This document shows positions 17,809 through 26,463 of a stretch of DNA of 64,000 nt, in pieces. The DNA is from Kushneria phyllosphaerae (GTDB lineage Bacteria > Pseudomonadota > Gammaproteobacteria > Pseudomonadales > Halomonadaceae). Location of the stretch: the NCBI RefSeq assembly GCF_900312995.1, contig NZ_ONZI01000001.1, positions 1,178,001 through 1,242,000 of the forward strand, written 5' to 3'. Position numbers and translations under genes: made by a program. How positions within the stretch are numbered: the first letter of the stretch is position 1; every line of letters begins with the position of its first letter. The notes below the pieces were generated by a model. That model saw nothing but the letters and a program-made list of their open reading frames with translations. It had not been told where the DNA came from and did no database searches.

Positions 17809-18746
17809 CATCCGTGCTGCTTCACCACTTTGATGCCTCGCCGTTTTCTGAAAAGATACGCCTGCTGCTGGGCTATCGTGATCTGGCGTGGGGGTCCGTG
17901 TGTATTCCCCGCATGATGCCCAAGCCCCACTTCACGGCGCTGACCGGCGGCTATCGCAAGACACCGGCACTGCAGATTGGGCGCGATATCTACTGCGATA
18001 CAGCCCTGATCGTACGCGTCATTGAAAAACTTTCAGGGGCGCCCTCGCTGGTGCCGTCTTATCAGGCGGCCAGTGTCAGAGCGCTTGAGGAGATGGGCGA
18101 TCGCCTTTTTCTGGCCGCCATTCCGATTATCTTTCGCCCGGAAGGGCGCGCGGCGCTTGTGGATCAGATCGGCGAGGAAGGGCTGGCCCGCTTTCAGGCG
18201 GATCGCGCCGGGCTTTTCAGCGGCGGCAACCTTTCCAGACCCGATGATCAGTTCTCCCGCGCGGTATGGGCGCCGACGCTTGAGGCACTAGAAGCGCAAC
18301 TGGCCCATCAGCCGTTTGTGCTGGGCGAGCACCCGACGCTGGCCGACTTCTCGCTTTACCATCCGATCTGGTATGTCAGAAACAATCCCGGCGTGCGCGA
18401 CGTCGTGGAAGATTACCCCGCCCTGATGGCCTGGTTTAAACGCCTTCAGGCCTTTGGCCATGGCAGACGCCATGAGATGAGCGAGGCACAGGCGCATGAC
18501 GTCGCGGCGTCATGCGATCACTGGCAGCCACTGGAGGGCGAATTTGATCAGAGTCTCGGCCTCGCCGAAGGCGCGGCGGTGACTCTTCAGGCCGTGGATT
18601 ACGGTGTTGATCAGGTTCAGGGCCGACTGGTTCATGTCAGCCAGGAGGTGCTTACCCTGGAGCGTGATGCCACGTTTGAAGGTCGCACCCTCGGTTCGGT
18701 CCGCCTTCATTTTCCCCGCGATGGCTTTGCCCTGAGCCCCGCCTGA
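17805..18746 (+). CDS. glutathione S-transferase-like protein with C-terminal extension
   Basis: A 313-residue protein. Residues 1-80 form a GST thioredoxin-like domain (HHFDASPFSEKIRLLLGY; GGYRKTPALQIG with the cis-Pro; CDTALIVRVIE), residues 90-220 form the helical GST domain (LGEHPTLADFSLYHPIW), and about 90 further residues follow that are not part of a standard GST. No Cys/Ser nucleophile is obvious beyond S8 near the N-terminus. The ATG at 17805 overlaps the ribD-like stop, and the gene belongs to the ribB operon by position. A flavin-related function is not supported by its sequence alone. Confidence 0.8.
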   Translation: MTSVLLHHFDASPFSEKIRLLLGYRDLAWGSVCIPRMMPKPHFTALTGGYRKTPALQIGRDIYCDTALIVRVIEKLSGAPSLVPSYQAASVRALEEMGDRLFLAAIPIIFRPEGRAALVDQIGEEGLARFQADRAGLFSGGNLSRPDDQFSRAVWAPTLEALEAQLAHQPFVLGEHPTLADFSLYHPIWYVRNNPGVRDVVEDYPALMAWFKRLQAFGHGRRHEMSEAQAHDVAASCDHWQPLEGEFDQSLGLAEGAAVTLQAVDYGVDQVQGRLVHVSQEVLTLERDATFEGRTLGSVRLHFPRDGFALSPA

Positions 18747-18769
18747 TTTTTTGATTCAAGGAGCGTTTC

Positions 18770-20263
18770 ATGACATCCCCTACCGCCTATCAGCAGCTCG
18801 AAGCCCGTTTTGCGCGGCTGCACCGCTATGGCCATCTGGGCGCCATGGCGGGCTGGGATCAGCTGACCATGATGCCGCCGGGGGGCAACGATGCCCGCGC
18901 CGAGGCCATGGCCGAGCTGAGCCTGCTGATGCATGAGACGCTGACCGCACCGCAGACGCGCGAGCTGCTGGAGGGCATTGACGCCTCATCGCTTGAGGCA
19001 GAACAGCAGGCCAACCTGCGCGAGATGCAGCGTGAGGTGCAAGACGCCACCGTCATGCCGCCGGAACTGGTCGAGGCGCAGTCACTGGCCGGTGCCCGCT
19101 GCGAACAGGCCTGGCGCACCTGTCGGCCCAACAACGACTGGCAGGGCTTTTTGCCCACGTTCCGGGAAGTGGTGCGGCTGTCGCGCGAAGAAGCACGCAT
19201 TCGCGCCGAGGCCGCAGGCTGCAGCCGCTATGAGGCACTGTTGCAGAAGTTTGAGCCGGGACTGACGCTTGAAGCCCTCGACAGCATCTTCAACGACCTG
19301 CGCCAGTGGCTGCCGGGGCTTTTGAGCGAGGCCGTTGCACGTCAAAGTGAACGTGCCCCCATCATGCCGGGCGGGCCCTTCGGTGAGGCCGAGCAGCGCC
19401 TTTTGGGCGAGCGCGTCATGCGCTGGCTCGGGTTTGATTTCGATCATGGTCGGCTCGATGTTAGCCTTCATCCCTTCTGTGGCGGTGTGCCGGACGACGT
19501 GCGCCTGACCACTCGCTACCGCGAAGACGAGTGTCTTACTGCTCTGATGGGCATCATCCACGAGACCGGCCACGCCCGCTATGAGCAGAATCTGCCCAAG
19601 GCGTGGCGCAGTCAGCCGGCCGGACGTGCCCGCTCGATGGCCGTTCATGAATCCCAGAGTCTCAGTTTCGAGATGCAGCTGGGGCGCAGTGCGGCGTTCG
19701 TGCGACAGCTCAGGCCCTGGCTGGTCGAGGCGCTGGGCGACCAGCCGGCCTTTGAGGCAGACAACCTGGTGCGTCTGTCACAGCAGGTCGAACCGGGCCT
19801 GATTCGGGTCGATGCTGATGAGGTCAGCTATCCGGCCCACATCCTGCTGCGCTATGACATCGAGCGCGCCCTGATCGAAGGCGAAATCGAGGTGGAAGAC
19901 ATTCCCGCCCGCTGGGACGACGCCATGCAGCGCCTGCTGGGGCTGGATACCCGCGGCAACTACCGCGACGGCTGCCTGCAGGACATTCACTGGACCGACG
20001 GCTCGTTTGGCTACTTTCCGACCTATAGCCTGGGCGCCATGCTGGCCGCGCAGCTGATGGCGGCGGCGCGGCGCGTCGAGCCACAGCTCGATGCGCGCAT
20101 TGCCGAGGGCGACCCGAGCCTGCTGCTTGAGTGGCTCAAAACCAATATCTGGCAGCGGGGCAGCCTGCTTGAAACCTCGGAGCTGATTCGGCGTGCCACC
20201 GGCGAGGCCCTCAACCCCGAGTATTATCAGCGCCATCTGCGTGAGCGTTATATCGAGGGTTGA
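18770..20263 (+). CDS. M32 family metallocarboxypeptidase
   Basis: A 497-residue protein of the carboxypeptidase Taq type and of standard family length. The zinc site is H264-E-T-G-H268 with a third ligand in H293-E294-S-Q-S, both hallmarks of M32. The N-terminal LGAMAGWDQLTMMPPGG segment is also family-typical. It removes C-terminal residues from peptides in the cytoplasm. AAGGAG lies six bases before the ATG. It begins 23 bp after the GST-like gene and may be transcribed with it. Confidence 0.94.
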   Translation: MTSPTAYQQLEARFARLHRYGHLGAMAGWDQLTMMPPGGNDARAEAMAELSLLMHETLTAPQTRELLEGIDASSLEAEQQANLREMQREVQDATVMPPELVEAQSLAGARCEQAWRTCRPNNDWQGFLPTFREVVRLSREEARIRAEAAGCSRYEALLQKFEPGLTLEALDSIFNDLRQWLPGLLSEAVARQSERAPIMPGGPFGEAEQRLLGERVMRWLGFDFDHGRLDVSLHPFCGGVPDDVRLTTRYREDECLTALMGIIHETGHARYEQNLPKAWRSQPAGRARSMAVHESQSLSFEMQLGRSAAFVRQLRPWLVEALGDQPAFEADNLVRLSQQVEPGLIRVDADEVSYPAHILLRYDIERALIEGEIEVEDIPARWDDAMQRLLGLDTRGNYRDGCLQDIHWTDGSFGYFPTYSLGAMLAAQLMAAARRVEPQLDARIAEGDPSLLLEWLKTNIWQRGSLLETSELIRRATGEALNPEYYQRHLRERYIEG

Positions 20264-20340
20264 TCCCTGCGTGTGACCCCGGTATTAAAACGCCACATTT
20301 TCCGGCAGGACGACTACCTGTGGCACGAAGGGTTACAACA

Positions 20341-20361
20341 AGACCGCCATAAAGGCGGTCT
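20341..20361. other. hairpin downstream of the carboxypeptidase gene
   Basis: An 8-bp perfect stem (AGACCGCC 20341-20348, GGCGGTCT 20354-20361) with a 5-nt loop. T-richness after it is poor on both strands, so it is only a possible weak terminator. Confidence 0.4.
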
Positions 20362-20433
20362 GCTGGTGTGACATTCGTGCCGCCGGCCACCACACCTGGG
20401 CGCTCAAATTATTGAACGTCGAGGTCCTGGGTG

Positions 20434-21243
20434 ATGGGTGTACAGGTAGTGTTCCACGGCTGTCTTGATGACTTCCTGCCGCCTTCCGGGCGAGGGCAGC
20501 CTGCCACGCAACACACCTCAAGGCGTACGTCTCTCAAGGATCTGGTGGAATCGTTCGGTGTCCCGCATACCGAAGTTGCCGCGCTGACCCTCAATAATGC
20601 CCCGGCTGCGTTCGAAACACTGATCGAGCCCTCAGGCAGCGATCACTATTTGGTCAGGGCCTGGCCGGCCAGTGGATCATGTGGGCTGCCGAGCGGTCAT
20701 GCCCTGCAGCCGCCACGTCCACGGCCGGCGCGGTTTGTGCTCGATGTTCATCTCGGTCGGCTGGCGCGCTATCTGCGCCTGCTGGGATTTGACGTGTGCT
20801 GGCGCAACGATGTCGAGGATGAGGAGCTGGCTGGCACGTCGGCCGCTCAAAAGCGCATTCTGCTGACCCGTGATCGGCGCCTGTTGTATCGCCGCCAGAT
20901 CGTGCACGGCTATTTTGTGCGGGCCACGGATCCCTCGCAGCAGGTTGAAGAGGTCTGCCGACGCTTTGAGCTGCATGACGAGATCGCGGCCTTCAAACGC
21001 TGTGCGCGCTGTAATGGTCTTCTGATGAAGGTGGACAAGTCCTCGGTGGCTCACCGGCTGGAAGCACGCACCCTGCATTATTATGATGACTTTTATAAAT
21101 GCGCCAGATGTCACCATGTCTATTGGCAGGGCAGTCATTTTGCGCGCATGTCTGCCTGGGTTGAGAGGCTGAAACAGCCTGATACCGAAAGTTGGCCATC
21201 GCTGAAGCACGCCTTGCAGGTGTCTCAAATCGGCTCTTTTTAA
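20434..21243 (+). CDS. Mut7-C RNAse-domain protein with N-terminal ubiquitin-like domain
   Basis: A 269-residue protein. Residues about 1-85 match the Mut7-C ubiquitin-like fold (VVFHGCLDDFLPP; SLKDLVESFGVPHTEV). Residues about 95-250 form the Mut7-C/PIN-like RNAse domain: FVLDVHLGRLARYLRLLGFD with the acidic Asp, then ILLTRDRRLL and a zinc ribbon made by C-A-R-C and C-A-R-C pairs around residues 190 and 225. Members are putative nucleases with no firmly known target in bacteria. The ATG at 20434 is preferred to the GTG at 20431 or 20437; GAGG lies about 10 nt upstream. Confidence 0.85.
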   Translation: MGVQVVFHGCLDDFLPPSGRGQPATQHTSRRTSLKDLVESFGVPHTEVAALTLNNAPAAFETLIEPSGSDHYLVRAWPASGSCGLPSGHALQPPRPRPARFVLDVHLGRLARYLRLLGFDVCWRNDVEDEELAGTSAAQKRILLTRDRRLLYRRQIVHGYFVRATDPSQQVEEVCRRFELHDEIAAFKRCARCNGLLMKVDKSSVAHRLEARTLHYYDDFYKCARCHHVYWQGSHFARMSAWVERLKQPDTESWPSLKHALQVSQIGSF

Positions 21244-21302
21244 CCACGGTATAATTGTATTACCCTAGTGTTCTTAAGGCCTGCTTCAACGAAGGAATCC
21301 TC

Positions 21303-22625
21303 ATGAGCGCAAGTCCCGAACAGCCGGCGTCACTGCTGGGTACCGATATCGTGCCCGGCAGTGTCAGTGTGCCCCGTGGCGGCAGTGCCTTTCGACGCTT
21401 TCTGGCCTTTCTGGGGCCGGGGGCAATGGTGTCGGTAGGCTATATCGATCCGGGGAACTGGGCGACCTCGCTGGAGGGCGGGTCACGCTTTGGCTATACG
21501 CTGTTGTGCGTCATCCTGCTGTCCAATCTGATGGCGGTGCTGCTGCAGTCGCTGTGCGCGCGACTGGGGATTGCCAGCGGGCGCGATCTGGCCCAGAGCT
21601 GTCGCGAGCACTACTCGAAGCCGGTCAGCGTGTGTCTCTGGGTCATGTGCGAGCTGGCCATTATCGCCACGGATCTGGCCGAGGTCATCGGCACCGCCGT
21701 GGCACTCAAGCTGTTGTTCGGTATTCCGCTGGGACTGGGCGCTGCCATTACCATCGTGGATACGGTGGTGCTTTTGATGCTGATGCGTCGTGGATTTCGC
21801 TGGCTGGAAGCCTTCGTCATGTCGCTGATGGCGCTGATATTTACCTGCTTTGTGGTAGAGCTTGCGCTTGCGCAGCCCTCGCTGGCCGGTATTGTCGACG
21901 GCTTTTTGACGCCGGATGCCAGCATCGTGACCAACCCGCAGATGCTCTATATTGCCATCGGCATCATAGGTGCCACGGTCATGCCGCATAACCTGTATCT
22001 ACACTCGGCGCTGGTCAAGACGCGGGATTTTGAACAGAGCGTACGCGGAAAGCGTGAAGCGCTGCGATTTGCCACGCTCGACAGCACGCTGTCGCTGTCA
22101 CTGGCGCTTTTTGTCAATGCCGGCATTTTGATTCTGGCCGCGGCGGTTTTCCACAGCGCCGGCCGAACGGTGGTAGAAATCGAGGATGCCTACGCACTGC
22201 TGAGCCCACTGCTGGGCGCCGGCATTGCCGCAACGCTTTTTGGCGTGGCGCTGCTGGCCTCGGGGCTCAATTCGACCGTGACGGCAACGCTTGCCGGACA
22301 GATCGTGATGGAAGGGTTTTTGCGCGTGCGCATGAAGCCCTGGATCCGGCGATTGGTGACCCGGGGGCTTGCGATTTTGCCGGTGCTGTATGTCACCCAG
22401 GTATACGGTGATCAGAGCGTGGGGCGGCTATTGATCCTGAGTCAGGTGGTGCTGTCGCTACAACTGCCCTTTGCGATCATTCCGCTGATTCGTTTCGTGT
22501 CCCGCCGTGACTGGATGGGAGAACTGACGATCGGCTGGAAAATCAAAACGCTGACCTGGGCCATTACGATACTGATTCTGGTGCTTAATGCCCGACTGGT
22601 CATGGAAGTTTTTCACGGCCTCTAG
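21303..22625 (+). CDS. mntH: Nramp-family Mn2+/Fe2+ transporter MntH
   Basis: A 440-residue, 11-segment membrane protein with both metal-site motifs intact: D49-P-G-N52 in TM1 and M227-P-H-N230 in TM6. The [17 protein letters not shown] segment is also typical. It imports manganese or ferrous iron with protons. The ATG at 21303 has GAAGGA upstream; an alternative upstream start at 21255 has no ribosome site. A TATAAT hexamer at 21250-21255 could be the -10 of its own promoter, but no good -35 is visible. No clear MntR or Fur site was found. Compare the divergent Nramp-like gene at 289-1563. Confidence 0.95.
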   Translation: MSASPEQPASLLGTDIVPGSVSVPRGGSAFRRFLAFLGPGAMVSVGYIDPGNWATSLEGGSRFGYTLLCVILLSNLMAVLLQSLCARLGIASGRDLAQSCREHYSKPVSVCLWVMCELAIIATDLAEVIGTAVALKLLFGIPLGLGAAITIVDTVVLLMLMRRGFRWLEAFVMSLMALIFTCFVVELALAQPSLAGIVDGFLTPDASIVTNPQMLYIAIGIIGATVMPHNLYLHSALVKTRDFEQSVRGKREALRFATLDSTLSLSLALFVNAGILILAAAVFHSAGRTVVEIEDAYALLSPLLGAGIAATLFGVALLASGLNSTVTATLAGQIVMEGFLRVRMKPWIRRLVTRGLAILPVLYVTQVYGDQSVGRLLILSQVVLSLQLPFAIIPLIRFVSRRDWMGELTIGWKIKTLTWAITILILVLNARLVMEVFHGL

Positions 22626-22682
22626 CGCCTTGAAACGCGCCAGCCGTGGCGCGAACGGCGTGCTGATACGCCGCTCGGGGAG

Positions 22683-23486
22683 TCAGGCATCGACATCGCG
22701 AAAGCGGGCGTTGACCAGGCAATAGCCGCCATAGGCCATCAGGCCCAGAGCGACCAGTGACAAAAGCCAGGGGCCAAAGGGCTGCTCGGCGACGGCGCTC
22801 AGCGCACCGCCCAGCCCGCGGGCATCGTCGGGGTCGGTGTTGATGGCCGAAAGGCACAGAAAAAGGGCCACGATCATGAACACGATGCCGCGTGCCGTCA
22901 GTCCCACCCGAGACACATTGGCTGCCACCAGGCGCTGGGTGCGGGTCATCTCGTTCAAGTGCCAGTTCTTTTCATAGCTGTGATGCCAGCCGCGCCAGAT
23001 CTGGCGAAGTCCTACCCCGAGAAAGCCGAGCCCGACCAGAAAGATCGCCACGATGCCGCCCGGATGGGCCATGACGGTGCGGGTCTGACTGCTGGTGGAG
23101 CTTGAGCCGCCGCCGCTATCAAGCAGTAATTCGACGCAGTTGATGGCGACACCGGCGTAGATCAGCCCACTGAGCACATAGCCCAGTCGGGTTAGGATGC
23201 CTTTCCAGTCGCGTCCCTTGTTTTCGGCATCAAAAAACGCCTGTACCAGACGCCAGGCGGTATAGCCGAAAAGCCCGACGGCCAGAAGGGCAATGAGCAC
23301 GCTGCCAAAGGGCTGGGTGGCCAGTTTGTTGATGGCTTCCGTGGAGCCCCCGTTACTACCGCCCATGCCCAGCACGGCCATCATCGAGAGCCAGCCAATG
23401 GTGATATAAATCATGCCCTTGGCTGTGTAACCACATCGAGCTGCGATGGTCACAAGGCGCTGGGTGTTGCCGCTGGGATGGTCCAA
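22683..23486 (-). CDS. DUF1206 membrane protein
   Basis: A 267-residue protein made of three repeats of a two-helix membrane unit (six segments in all). Each unit starts with a R-x-G-Y/L-x-A-x-G-like turn (ARCGYTAKGMIY; TRLGYVLSGLIY; SRVGLTARGIVF), the hallmark of DUF1206. The function is unknown. The start appears to be TTG at 23486, with CGGAG six bases upstream; no ATG is available before the first membrane segment. It converges on mntH with a 57-bp gap. Confidence 0.85.
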   Translation of the reverse strand: MDHPSGNTQRLVTIAARCGYTAKGMIYITIGWLSMMAVLGMGGSNGGSTEAINKLATQPFGSVLIALLAVGLFGYTAWRLVQAFFDAENKGRDWKGILTRLGYVLSGLIYAGVAINCVELLLDSGGGSSSTSSQTRTVMAHPGGIVAIFLVGLGFLGVGLRQIWRGWHHSYEKNWHLNEMTRTQRLVAANVSRVGLTARGIVFMIVALFLCLSAINTDPDDARGLGGALSAVAEQPFGPWLLSLVALGLMAYGGYCLVNARFRDVDA

Positions 23487-23560
23487 GCCAACTCCGAATC
23501 GTCAGTAATAATTTTTGAGAGGGGTTCAATTCTGGGAAACAACGCCCGCTTTTGCCAACT

Positions 23561-24040
23561 TTATTGACCCGCACAGCACTTCTTGTACTTTTTGCCGCTG
23601 CCACACGGGCAGGGATCATTGCGACCGGCGCGGGCCATGGCGGGCGGGTCGATGGCGCCATCGACATAGCGCCAGCGCCCGGCGCTGCGGCGAAAGCGTG
23701 AGCGTTCGTGCAGCACGTTCTCATGACCGTCTTCCAGATACCACGCCTTGAATTCGACCATGCCCTGAGCGCCGTGCGCGCTTGCCTGGATGATTTCCAG
23801 ACGCTGCCAGTCCACGGTGCGCACGTTGAGCATGGCGGCGTCCTGTGGCGGTCGTCCCGGGGCGTCGTCGGCCCAGGTACTGAACAGATACTCTCCCAGC
23901 CCACCGAGTGCAAAGGCGCTGTAGCGCGAGCGCATGAGGGCCTCGGGCGTGGCGGCAATCTGTCCGTCACGATGAAGCGGACCGCAGCAGTGTTCGTATT
24001 GATGCCCGCTGCAGCAGGGGCAGATGAAATCAGAGGACAT
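23561..24040 (-). CDS. ychJ: YchJ family protein with two SEC-C-type zinc motifs
   Basis: A 159-residue protein. An N-terminal ICPCCSG...HCCGP metal-binding motif is followed by the NTF2-like YchJ domain (ALMRSRYSAFALG; VEFKAWYL), and a C-terminal SEC-C motif (NDPCPCGSGKKYKKCC) ends the protein. Length and order are those of the UPF0225/YchJ family, whose role is unknown. The start at 24040 is chosen because the family begins at the residues just before the first Cys motif; an upstream codon at 24070 adds ten unrelated residues. Confidence 0.92.
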   Translation of the reverse strand: MSSDFICPCCSGHQYEHCCGPLHRDGQIAATPEALMRSRYSAFALGGLGEYLFSTWADDAPGRPPQDAAMLNVRTVDWQRLEIIQASAHGAQGMVEFKAWYLEDGHENVLHERSRFRRSAGRWRYVDGAIDPPAMARAGRNDPCPCGSGKKYKKCCAGQ

Positions 24041-24097
24041 GAGGCAACCCTGTGGTAATGCGCTGATCACTATCGTTTGAAAAGGCGTGATGCCGTT

Positions 24098-24136
24098 AAA
24101 AAAAGACCGGCCGACAGTGTAGAGACTGTCGGCCGG
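24098..24136 (-). terminator. rho-independent terminator of the repeat lipoprotein gene
   Basis: A 12-bp perfect stem (24107-24118 with 24125-24136; CCGGCCGACAGT arm) followed on the minus strand by seven T. It lies 29 bp after the stop at 24165. Confidence 0.88.
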
Positions 24137-24164
24137 ATGTCGAGACGCGGGTCACACCGGAGGA

Positions 24165-25931
24165 TCAGGCCTGCCAGCGAGTGCTCAGCCAGTTCAGGGC
24201 ACGGGACGTGGTGGCGCGTACGCCGCGTTCCAGAGCGCTTTCATCCAGACGCGAGGTTGTGATGATGCTCTTGTCCTTGAGGGCGTCGCGGTCGGTCAGT
24301 TCGGGGGCGGCCTTTTTCTGATGCTGCTCGTCGGACAGGACCTTTTCCTGTGCCTGTTGGATCGGCTCACCCGAATACAGTACCCACTGATTGCTTTCCC
24401 GGACCGCGTAGGAGTGAATATCACGCGGCGCAGTCACGGTCATGTCAGGCAGGTTATCCGTGGTGTCACTCTTGAGCAGGCTGGCAAACCAGGCAAGACG
24501 CGAGGTTTCAACGGCCGGCTGCCATGGCGCATTCTCCTGCGGGCTTTGCTGGGGGGCCAGCAGCCAGCTGTCGGCACCCATCTGCTGCCACAGGTCCAGG
24601 CGAGGCGACTGCTGCGCCAGTGTCGGTGTCTCTACCTGCGCCAGGTGAGTGGCCTGAATGGCTTCCTGCGGTGCCAGCGCCATGGTGGTCGCGGCGCGCG
24701 GTGCCGGACGGTTCTGGGCCACCTGAACCGGTGCGCTCGGCGTGGGTGCCTGCGGCGCTGCTGCCGGAGCCGGCGCTGCTGCCACAACGCTGCCGGTGCG
24801 GATCTCGTCATTCAACGCGATGGGCGCACGCTCGGACGCCGTATTGATCGGCTCGGCAGCGGGGGCCTGAGCCACCGTGTTAACCGGGGCAGGGGCCATC
24901 GTATCACCGGTACGAATCTGATCATCAAGGCCGATGGGGGCGCGTTCGGACGCCGTATTGATCGGCTCGGCAGCAGGCGCCTGAGCGACCGTGCGTACCG
25001 GAGCAGGGGCAACAGTGTCGCCAGTAAGAATCTCGTTGCTCACGCCAATGGGTGCGCGCTCGGGTACGGTATTGACCGGCTCGACGGCGGGCGCCTGAGC
25101 GACTGTGCGTACCGGAGCGACGGTGTTGCCGGTATGCAGCTCGTTATGCACGCCAATGGGCGCACGCTCTGGGGCGGCATCGACGGGTTCAACGGCAGGC
25201 GCCTGAGCGACCGTGCGAACCGGTGCCTGGGCGACGGTGTTACCGGTACGCAGCTCATTGTGCATGCCGATGGGCGCGCGTTCGGGCGCGGAATTAACCG
25301 GTTCGGCAGGCATTGAGGCGACAGTACGTGCCTGTTGCTGCTCGGTTGCGGTAGTCGTTGGCTCGACGGACGGCTCAGCGACGCGGGCGGCAGCGACTTC
25401 GGGCTGCTGCACACTGGCCGGCTGGCTGACAGCCTGTTCACGGGTTTCGCGTTCGATGGCGCGATCCATGGCCAGAGCGCTTTCCGTTGCACTGGCATCC
25501 GCACTGCGGCCGGCCGGGTTAGGGCCAAAGCTGGCATGTGTCAGCTGCGGATCAGTATTGGTGTGAACGACCACGGCGTGAACGTTGTCACGCAGAAGCC
25601 ACATGTCACCGGTCTTGTCGAGCTTCGGGCCGCGCTTGAGGAATTCGGCCAGGACCTGCTCGCGACGATCGTCCGAGGGCTGACAGGCCATCTTGGTCGA
25701 GGCGATCTCGCCGACTTCCAGCCGGGCATCGTCAGGACGGGCGTTGGCGCTCAAATGGTTGCAACCGACCCAGGCATCCAGACGGTTGCCCGTCAGATTG
25801 ACCTTGGCGCCGCTGATGTTGGTCAGCGCCGTGGCGTAATAGCCTGAAGATGAAGACCCGGAACTGGCGCATCCTGCCATCAGGGTGGCCAGTGCCAGCG
25901 TGGTAAGCGTTGGCCTGAATGCGTGTCGCAT
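24165..25931 (-). CDS. META/HslJ-like lipoprotein with a tandem-repeat linker
   Basis: A 588-residue lipoprotein. The signal peptide ends in a lipobox (LMAGC, Cys near residue 20). Residues about 35-125 resemble a META/HslJ domain (LTNISGAKVNLTG; GCNHLSANARPDDARLEVGEIASTKMAC). A Pro/Ala/Thr-rich region then holds five imperfect repeats of about 38 residues, and a C-terminal part of about 200 residues has no family I recognise. The ATG at 25931 has CAGGAG upstream. The repeat region looks like a flexible periplasmic spacer that could span peptidoglycan. Function unknown; HslJ relatives are linked to heat and novobiocin tolerance. Confidence 0.75.
   Translation of the reverse strand: MRHAFRPTLTTLALATLMAGCASSGSSSSGYYATALTNISGAKVNLTGNRLDAWVGCNHLSANARPDDARLEVGEIASTKMACQPSDDRREQVLAEFLKRGPKLDKTGDMWLLRDNVHAVVVHTNTDPQLTHASFGPNPAGRSADASATESALAMDRAIERETREQAVSQPASVQQPEVAAARVAEPSVEPTTTATEQQQARTVASMPAEPVNSAPERAPIGMHNELRTGNTVAQAPVRTVAQAPAVEPVDAAPERAPIGVHNELHTGNTVAPVRTVAQAPAVEPVNTVPERAPIGVSNEILTGDTVAPAPVRTVAQAPAAEPINTASERAPIGLDDQIRTGDTMAPAPVNTVAQAPAAEPINTASERAPIALNDEIRTGSVVAAAPAPAAAPQAPTPSAPVQVAQNRPAPRAATTMALAPQEAIQATHLAQVETPTLAQQSPRLDLWQQMGADSWLLAPQQSPQENAPWQPAVETSRLAWFASLLKSDTTDNLPDMTVTAPRDIHSYAVRESNQWVLYSGEPIQQAQEKVLSDEQHQKKAAPELTDRDALKDKSIITTSRLDESALERGVRATTSRALNWLSTRWQA
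24770..25312 (-). repeat. five in-frame tandem repeats (about 38 codons each)
   Basis: Each unit reads approximately EPVNTAPERAPIGxxNE, then TGxTVAPAPVRTVAQAP. Units are 36-39 residues. The ERAPI core is present in all five, and GxTVA-like and TVAQAP segments vary. The last unit (nearest 24770) is the most degenerate. The period is about 114 bp, always a multiple of three. Confidence 0.85.
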
Positions 25932-26154
25932 TGAAACTCCTGTTGCGTTGATCATGCTACCTGTCCCGGGTAGACGGTCGGTCCCGATGAAAACATCGGC
26001 ACATAATGGTTATGGGGCGCAAGCATACCCTGGTGTGAGGAGGAAGATGTGATCAAAGTGATGATTGTTACATGCTGTGGCATCACACTGTTATCCTTCG
26101 TCTCTTTTTGGGTTGACATGGCCCGCCCCATGGGTCGTCACATCAGGACAGGAC

Positions 26155-26463
26155 ATGACGAATCATACTATCGGCCCGGACGCCAAAAAGTTGCGTTCCC
26201 GGGTCATCATGCCCCGCAGTCGTTGCGCGCGCTGGCTGCTGGTGGCGTTTTTGCTGCTGCTGGCGGTGGGCTGCTGGCCGATCATCACGCTGTTTAACCG
26301 CCCCGTCGTTGCGGCCGGTCTGCCGCTGATGGCGCTGTGGAGCTATGTCATTGTCTTTTCAAGCGTTGCACTCATGGCGCTGGGCAATCGATTGTCCAGA
26401 GGCGACAGCGAGGCGGCGCAGGCCGGGCATTATCCGTCATCAGAGGAGCCCCGCAAACCATGA
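26155..26463 (+). CDS. small inner-membrane protein, DUF3311-like partner of an SSS symporter
   Basis: A 102-residue protein with two membrane segments (about 22-45 and 56-80). The second follows a FNRPVVAAGLPLMALWSY stretch, which resembles the N...GLP...W pattern of the small DUF3311 proteins encoded just before sodium:solute symporters. The ATG at 26155 is preceded by AGGAC. The stop overlaps the symporter ATG by 4 bp (ATGA), so the two are coupled. It is probably an accessory subunit; identification rests on pattern and context. Confidence 0.65.
   Translation: MTNHTIGPDAKKLRSRVIMPRSRCARWLLVAFLLLLAVGCWPIITLFNRPVVAAGLPLMALWSYVIVFSSVALMALGNRLSRGDSEAAQAGHYPSSEEPRKP

Noticed and set aside
21227..21255. 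sigma-70 promoter for mntH
   Set aside because: The TATAAT at 21250 is good, but no acceptable -35 lies at the right distance, so it was not entered as a separate promoter.
24321..25316. 331-codon plus-strand frame with repeats
   Set aside because: Mirror of the repeat lipoprotein gene; the repeats are a consequence of the real gene on the other strand.
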